NCBI GenBank assembly: GCA_026770575.1
Contig: MU657586.1
Coordinates: 14,496 to 27,138 of the forward strand
Length of the DNA: 12,643 bases
Direction: 5' to 3'
Source of the DNA: Pelagophyceae sp. CCMP2097
Lineage: Eukaryota; Sar; Pelagophyceae
The translations under genes were made by a program, and so were the position numbers. Under the pieces are notes generated by a model that was given only the letters and a program-made list of their open reading frames with translations, did no database searches and was not told the DNA's origin. Of the stretch, positions 7,631 to 12,643 are shown piece by piece. Every line of letters starts with the position of its first letter. Position 1 is the first letter of the stretch.

Positions 7631-9063
7631 ATGGACCCCAACGGTGAGGCTGCTGGCCTGGCCTTCCTGGCGCAGAACGCGACGGCGGCGGGCGTTGTGA
7701 CGCTGCCGAGCGGCATGCAATACAAGGTTCTAACCGAAGGAGGTGGGCTGAAGCACCCGACGGTAAGAAGTGTGTACGAATGAGAGGAATAAGGCAAAAG
7801 GCACCGCTCCTCGCCGCCAGAGCCTCGACGAGAGCGTGTGTGTTTATTGAGCGTCGAGAGGGGCCTGCTCCACGCGGGGCCGCCTGAAACGCCGCTTTAA
7901 AGGGGCCCTTCCCGCCGTCGCCGACGCCCGCCGACGCGCCCGCCCAGGTCTCATGCCCCTGCGAGTGCCACTACGCCGGTCGGTTGCTGGACGGCACGGA
8001 GTTTGATAGCTCGTACAAACGTTTTAAGGCCGCGTCCGCCACTCTGCCGCGCCATGCAGACGCGTCTTGAGGGGCTGTTGCCCGTCTGACGGCACGGGGG
8101 ACCACCTTTGCCGCGCGAGGCAGCCCTTTGGCGCGCCCTAGAGAGCGTGGCACTCGGATCGCGGCAGTCGCCCGGGCGGCGTCGGCGCGGCTGCGCACCG
8201 TCGCACCGCTGCTCTCTAGGCGGCAAGCCCTCAACGTTTGCGCCGAACCAGGTCATCAAGGGCTGGACGGAGGCGATGCAGGTGCTTCAGAATTGGCCTC
8301 GAATGATTCGTTTGCGATCACCGCCGCCACGCGTTTGCGTTTACCGCCTTAATGCGTAGCTCATGGTCCAAGGGGACAAGTGGGAGATGTACATCCCTTA
8401 CGCGCTGGCTTATGGCGCCAACGGCAAGGCGCCGACGATCCCGGCGAAGGCTATGTTGATTTTTATTATGGAAATCGTGAAAATTAAAGGTGCAATACCA
8501 GTGTCGTGATACGGGACGAATGGGCTGCCTCGTCAGACGCCGTACCTTTGACACGCCGTACCGCCACGCGCCGTATCGCCACACGCCTTCTAGGCGACTC
8601 TACGCCGATGGTGACGTTTCCGGTTTGGTCGGACAAGGATTTAGGACTTTGGACGGAGAAAGATGAGGTCGCGTGTCAAGAGTGGCGCGAGACAAAGGTC
8701 CAGAAGTACCACGAGGGCGACGAGAAGCTCGTCCAGAAGTTCGCCACGGTGCCCGAACTCGACGCCTGGCTCGACCTGCAGCGCAGGGCAGCGTCGAAGA
8801 AGATGGAGACGCCTCGACGGGAGACACAGCCAAGGGAGGCTGCCATCGGGGCAGCATTTTCGGCCACCGAGCGCGCGATTGCGGGACAGACGCGACGCCG
8901 TGGTGGTGCCGGTCTGGGAAGAACGTCTAACCCGAGGGAAGAACCCGACGTCTAACCCGAGGGAAGAACCCAACGCTTTCGTAGGTGCCTCAGCACGAAA
9001 AACCAGGCTCTGTGGATCCGCTCCAAGAAGGAAAAGAAGGCCGCCGCCGAAGCCGTCAACTGA
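7631..9063 (+). CDS. FKBP-type peptidyl-prolyl isomerase, 6 exons
   Basis: My model joins 7631-7762, 7948-8020, 8220-8281, 8360-8489, 8594-8792 and 8994-9063 (221 residues; introns 185, 199, 78, 104 and 201 nt, all GT...AG with matching phase). The enzyme catalyses cis-trans isomerisation of X-Pro bonds. Residues about 6-125 are a classic FKBP domain of the MIP-like subtype: LPSGMQYKVL, CHYAGRLLDGTEFDSSY (51-67), FAPNQVIKGWTEAMQ (75-89) and GDKWEMYIP. The pocket residues Y53, F63, D64, F75, V80, I81, W84, Y107 and F124 are present. After KIKG the frame meets a stop at 8507-8509, but splicing at 8490 to 8594 continues into a charged extension (LWTEKDEVACQEW, then ALWIRSKKEKKAAAEAVN) of unknown role. 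No signal peptide is seen. The first four exons are firm, the last two moderate. Confidence 0.88.
8915..8975 (+). repeat. 25-bp near-tandem duplication inside FKBP intron 5
   Basis: The segment TCTAACCCGAGGGAAGAACCC occurs at about 8931 and again at about 8951, with a related partial unit (GGGAAGAACG) just before. In my gene model it lies within the fifth intron, close to the acceptor at 8993. Confidence 0.5.
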
Positions 9064-9460
9064 GCCTCGGAACGCCGCGTCGAGGGCGGCGCCCCGAGAG
9101 GGCGCGCCTCACTGTAAACGTTACACGGAAGTCTCTCGGGCAGCTCGCGCGCGGGGTCACCGGGGCCCGCCGTCGAGGGCTGCATGGATCCTCCAGTCTC
9201 TTGCCGTTCACAGCGAGGGCCAAAGGACCCTGCCGCCGTCAAAGGACCTGCCACCGTCGAGTTATACGGGGTACTGGCGGTACAGCGGCCGAGACGCCTC
9301 GCCGTCGTGGGTGCCGGGCTTGAAACGTCCGTTCGGGACGGCCCCTTATGGATCAGCTGCGGCGCGGCGGTGCCGCCCTGACGTTGCGAGCACGTTGCGA
9401 GCTCGCCGACATTGCTCGCCGTTATCTCTCGCCGATGAGCGCTCCTCGCTTTCGAGCACT
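9064..9460. other. Gap between convergent genes
   Basis: About 400 bp between the FKBP stop and the stop of the small membrane-protein gene, which face each other. The long open frames crossing it on both strands have Arg/Pro/Ser-rich, domain-free translations and look like GC-driven artefacts. It should contain the 3' ends of both transcripts. I see no RNA gene and no notable repeat. Confidence 0.5.
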
Positions 9461-10037
9461 TCACACCTTTTCGATGAACCCCTGCAGGTACATGGACGTC
9501 CTGCCGTAAAAGTAGAGGAAGCCTCCAAAGCCACCTAAGATTGCCGTCTCGAAAGCGGCGGTGGCCTCTTGATCGGCAAAGTGCCGACTTGAGCGGCAAA
9601 GCGCCGACTTTTCGAAGCTGGGGGCCGTATACATGGGGAGAGCTAGAGTAACATTTCATTATCCACCAGAATTATCGACCGCGTCGAAAGCACGGGGCCG
9701 AGTGCTTAACGTATCGCGGCGCCCCTCCTCGCGCGTTTTGACGCAGACGCGGGTCTGGACCGAGGCTGCCGCAGAGCGACGCGGTGGGTGGTCTGATGGG
9801 TTTTCCGTACGCGAACCCGAGGCACCAGAAGACCCCAGACGCCGCACAGATCTGCAGCCACACCGCCGGAGTAAACGCCCACACCTAGGCGTCCGCGGGA
9901 GGATGCCTCGAGTCGGAACATCCCATAAGAACTTCCTATAGCGACTTCCTATAGCAACTTCCGCTTCGACTTACGACGTCTTCCAACTCCGGGTTGCGGT
10001 GGCGCACTTCGTACTTGGGCTTGGAAAGGTACACCAT
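9461..10037 (-). CDS. Small protein with two membrane segments, 3 exons, unknown
   Basis: I do not recognise this gene. Exon 1 (10037-9975) reads MVYLSKPKYEVRHRNPELED plus V and ends at a perfect GTAAGT donor. A 90-nt intron ends in CTAG, and exon 2 begins at 9884 with VWAFTPAVWLQICAASGVFW, continuing hydrophobically to about residue 48. The last exon ends at 9461 and carries a second hydrophobic stretch (AAFETAILGGFGGFLYFYG, then TSMYLQGFIEKV). The middle junction is ambiguous. A GTGCTT donor at 9693 with a CCCAG acceptor at 9618 gives 136 residues. A GTTAAG donor at 9710 with a weaker GAG acceptor at 9566 gives 113. Both keep the frame. The polar, charged N-terminus and two short helices would suit a small organelle-membrane subunit, but that is inference. 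It starts 171 bp from the divergent PRC1 gene. Confidence 0.55.
9574..9610 (-). repeat. 20-bp tandem repeat (CGGCAAAGYGCCGACTT)
   Basis: CGGCAAAGTGCCGACTT at 9574-9590 and CGGCAAAGCGCCGACTT at 9594-9610 differ at one base. Each unit contains a small self-complementary stretch (CGGCA...TGCCG). CGGCAAAG also occurs in the left intergenic region. In one splice model of the small membrane-protein gene these bases are coding, in the other intronic. Confidence 0.6.
9628..9673 (+). repeat. Dispersed repeat, copy B
   Basis: This is the partner of 149-196: an exact 17-base match at 9628-9644 and an exact 13-base match at 9661-9673. In either splice model it falls in the second intron of the small membrane-protein gene, so a repeat appears to have inserted into, or be part of, that intron. 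Confidence 0.6.
9931..9963 (+). repeat. 13-bp tandem repeat, 2.5 copies
   Basis: ACTTCCTATAGC occurs at 9931-9942 and 9944-9955, with a partial third unit (ACTTCCG) at 9957-9963. It lies in the first intron of the small membrane-protein gene. Confidence 0.6.
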
Positions 10038-10208
10038 GCTGCGCGCGCGCGGCCCCGCGAGGGACGGGGAGAGCGAAGGAAGCCTTCAGAGTCCCTTCTC
10101 GGAACCTTCCGAAATGGCCAACGGCATCCTCAAAGTGTGCGGTTCCGCGGTCGGAAGTTCGTTTGCTCGGGACTTTTGCGGGTTGGCAAGGCTGCCAGTT
10201 GCGCCTGG
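10038..10208. promoter_or_regulatory. Shared promoter region of small membrane gene and PRC1
   Basis: Only 171 bp separate the two divergent start codons, so 5' untranslated regions and promoters must be very short or overlapping. I see no clear TATA element. The plus frame of the PRC1 first exon happens to stay open back to 9999, but that part covers the divergent gene's start and is not taken as coding. Confidence 0.4.
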
Positions 10209-12144
10209 ATGAGCGCGTACGACGCGTCGTCGCCCGTGCGGCCCGTGAGGCCGGCGGCCGAGGCGCCGAACACGATCGATGGCGACGAATGTTTGCAGGA
10301 GGCGCAGCACGCTTTACTGGAGCGCGTCGCGGTGGACGTGCAGCACGTCGTCGCCGCTCTGCGAGACGTCTGGAACGAAGTCGGCTACTCCGTCGACGAG
10401 CGCAGGCTCCAAATGGACAAAATGTCCGACGAGTTGACGCAGACTTTAAGGGCCAAGCTGGCCTGCGAGGTCGAAGTCCGCGACGTCTTTAAAAAGGACA
10501 TCATCGCGCGCGTCCGCGAGTGCGACGCCGCCGCCGCGGCGCTCGGGCTGCAGCAGGACGGCGCCGCCTGCGTCGACGACCTGCGGCTCTCGCACGCCTT
10601 GATGCGCATCGAGGAGGAGTGCGCTCGGGTGAACGTCTTACGGGCCGAGCGCTTGGCGCGTTTCGACGCCGCGCATTCTACGCTGCAAAAGCTCGCCGCG
10701 GCTTTGGAGTTGGATCTGGACCACGGCTTCCGGCAAGTGGGCGACCGCGACTTGTCGGAGGAGAGATTGACGAAATTCGACGCTGAAGTCTTACGGCTGC
10801 ATCTACTCGAAGCTGGCCGCCGGTCCGAGGTCGCGGGCCTTTTAGCGCAGTCCAAGGAGCTGCACGCGCAGTTGGCGTCGGCGGAGAGCGCGCAGGCGCA
10901 CTTTTCTAATTTGGAGTACGGGATTGGTAAGTCTGGGCTGATTAAAGCCGCGGTAGAACTCCAGAATCTCCAGCTGCGCAAGACGCAACGCTTGGAATCC
11001 TTAAAGGTCCTCGGCGACGCCATTGGCGTTCTATGGAGCAGGCTCGCAGTCGGCGTGTCGGCGCAGGCGCAGTTCCGCGAACGCACGCGCGTGTGCGGCA
11101 TCTCCGCGGCCGCGGTGCGTCCTTCGACACTTTGCGACCTCGCCACTTTGCGAAGCTTCCTTGGCTAGGTCGCTTTGGGCGAGCGCGAGGAGGCATCTCT
11201 GCGGGCAGAGCTCAAGGAGCGCCTTTCGGACCTCGTCGCCGCGCGTGAGTCGTCTTTCCGGGCGACTCTTTATTGCCTCAGAAAACGGGCCCTGTCACTT
11301 GGATCGGCCTCGGCGAAGGGGCCCCGTCACACGCGTGGTAGGCCGCACGCGCATGACGGAGCTGTGGGACGAAATGGAAGTGGCACCCGAAGTCAGAGCC
11401 TCGTTCGCGCCGTGCTACTTCCTCGAGCCGCTCGCCGAAGGCCCGCGAGAGTCCGACGGCGGCGCCGCGCCGCAGCCATTCGACGAGGCGCGTCTCCCTC
11501 GCAGAGGAGGGCCCTTTTGTCGAATACGCTTGCGTTTCGACTGTTTGTTATCAGGCGGCGCTCGCTGAGCACGACGACAAGCTGGCGGAGCTGGAGCGGC
11601 GGCGGTCGACGCTGCAGCCGCTGCTGCGGCTGGTGGAAAAGGTGGAGGACCTGTTCGATGAGCGGACAAAGTTGGTCGCCATCCAGGCCGACCCTGCGCG
11701 TGCGTCGATTCGCCGTCCGAGCGGCCCTTTGAGCGGCCGGCTCTTTGAGCTTCCCGGAGAGCTCGACCGCCAAATGCGTAGGCCTGACTCGGCGCGGCCC
11801 CGGGGCCGCGGCGGAGCGCAAGGCGGAGATGGAGAGCGAACGCAGACTCAAGCAGCTCCCCAAGCTCGTCGAGCGCTTGCTCGAGCGCATCGTCGACTGG
11901 GAGAAGTCGCAGGGCACGCCCTTCGTCTGGCAGGGCGACCGCTACGTCCTTTTTCCGGCGTCGGATTCATCGCGGGGGCACCGCGAGAAAGAGGGGACCC
12001 TCCGCCGACTCTGCCGTCTAGGCGGACCGTATGGAGCGCGTCGAGGCTGCATGGACGGCGAAGAAGTCTGCGGAGAAGGTTGCGGCGCTGGCGAAGAAGG
12101 ACGTTTCGCGGAAAGAGAACATGCTGAATGCCGTCACTTGCTGA
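10209..12144 (+). CDS. PRC1/Ase1/MAP65 microtubule cross-linker, 6 exons
   Basis: My model joins 10209-11114, 11169-11244, 11342-11487, 11555-11699, 11782-11945 and 12022-12144 (519 residues). The family bundles antiparallel microtubules at the spindle midzone, phragmoplast or cortex. Residues about 25-110 match the N-terminal helical region (LRDVWNEVGY), and long coiled coil follows to about 300. The typical W-containing turns are LWSRLAV (275-281) and LWDEMEV (335-341). The conserved microtubule-binding stretch has VEKVEDLF, DPARLTRRG (split by an intron yet exact when joined), QLPKLVERLLERIVDWE and FVWQGDRY. Family members run about 550-650 residues, so the tail after 480 is short. Introns are 54, 97, 67, 82 and 76 nt. 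The 67-nt one needs a GC donor (GAG|GCGCGT, 11488), giving FDE|AALAEHDDK. A further C-terminal exon past 12144 is possible. Confidence 0.85.
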
Positions 12145-12643
12145 CCCTCCACCCCCAATGTACCGCCCCCGACGAGGCCCAAGAGCCGAATCGGCCAAAA
12201 GCCCGCCCAAGCGGGTCGCCGAAGTCGCTATAGAACCGTAGCCGGTGAACCCTCCCCGTAACCCTTCCCGTCCCCCTCAACATGCCGAACCACCGCCGCT
12301 GGAGAGCGGCCTGCGGCGGTGAAGCCGAAGGCCCCGCCCTCTATCCCGTCTATTCCGCTTAACGCGTTCCCACCCGACTCACACCAAAGGTGAGGGTTGC
12401 GCTGACGGGGAATTGGAGAGCCGTTTCACGAGAGCATCGATCCGTTCGACCTCCGTGGTGGACTTAAGGCCCCAATTTAGACTTGATAAGTTCCAAAAAT
12501 CTGGCTTATTGACAATTCCAAAACCAAACTTTTGGAAAGCGAGTAGTTTGAGATAAGTGGAACTTTGGCGGCCAGTACATCAGCTCCCAGGGCATGTACA
12601 TGGTCATGGGCGACGGATATGGAGAGCCCTTAACCTCCTCTTT
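12145..12643. other. Right-edge region without confident gene
   Basis: The first 100 bases are C-rich and contain a short Pro/Arg/Lys-rich frame (starting MYRPRRGPRAESAKSPPKRV near 12158) that resembles a PRC1-type tail but has no clean splice to it. There is a 9-bp stem hairpin (CACCGCCGC at 12291-12299 against GCGGCGGTG at 12313-12321) and an AT-rich hairpin (TTCCAAAA at 12516-12523 against TTTTGGAA at 12530-12537). From 12558 to the window end, plus reads WNFGGQYISSQGMYMVMGDG and onward without a stop after a possible AAG acceptor; this may be the start of an exon of the next gene. Confidence 0.4.

Noticed and set aside
8507..8509. TGA after KIKGAIPVS as the only end of the FKBP gene
   Set aside because: Not excluded, but a phase-matched intron leads into protein-like exons, so the longer model is preferred.
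8952..9659. Minus-strand frame of 235 codons
   Set aside because: No domain pattern; it covers the last exon of the small membrane gene in a different frame and the antisense of the FKBP end.
9999..10208. Upstream in-frame extension of the PRC1 first exon
   Set aside because: It overlaps the start of the divergent gene, its composition is Arg/Gly-rich, and the family-like N-terminus begins after the ATG at 10209.
12291..12321. GC-rich hairpin as an intrinsic terminator
   Set aside because: The window is eukaryotic and no T-run follows the stem, so a bacterial-type terminator is not a sensible reading.

Overview
This is eukaryotic nuclear DNA, most likely from a GC-rich unicellular alga. I infer a stramenopile, perhaps a pelagophyte. 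The reasons are protein families broken by short phase-consistent introns (about 44-201 nt, nearly all GT...YAG), very compact head-to-head genes, and a kinesin-light-chain-type TPR protein with near-identical repeats. Nothing looks like a bacterial operon. Read as bare open reading frames most of these genes look broken; joined across introns, five of them become continuous and their summed exon lengths are all multiples of three.

Layout: 1-1241 has no gene I recognise and holds AT-richer repetitive DNA (inverted repeat, 10-bp tandem array, palindromes). 1242-2419 (+) is a four-exon SAXO/MAP6-type Mn-module microtubule protein. 2578-2850 (-) is a fragment of a kelch protein. 3024-5306 (-) is a 760-residue single-exon protein joining a RelA/SpoT-like nucleotidyltransferase-fold region to about ten 42-residue TPRs. 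5818-7362 (-) is a BCS1-type mitochondrial AAA ATPase, head-to-head with a six-exon FKBP prolyl isomerase at 7631-9063 (+). 9461-10037 (-) is a small protein with two membrane segments that I cannot name, head-to-head with a six-exon PRC1/Ase1/MAP65 microtubule bundler at 10209-12144 (+). 12145-12643 has no confident gene.

The genes do not form one pathway. Three relate to microtubules or carry kinesin-light-chain-like repeats (SAXO, TPR protein, PRC1) and one is mitochondrial (BCS1), but the clustering may be chance. The least conventional items are the RelA/SpoT-like/TPR fusion, the unnamed two-membrane-segment gene, a probable GC-AG intron in the PRC1 gene, and a dispersed repeat shared between the left intergenic region and an intron of the small membrane gene. 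All domain calls are from reading the sequence; no database search was run.
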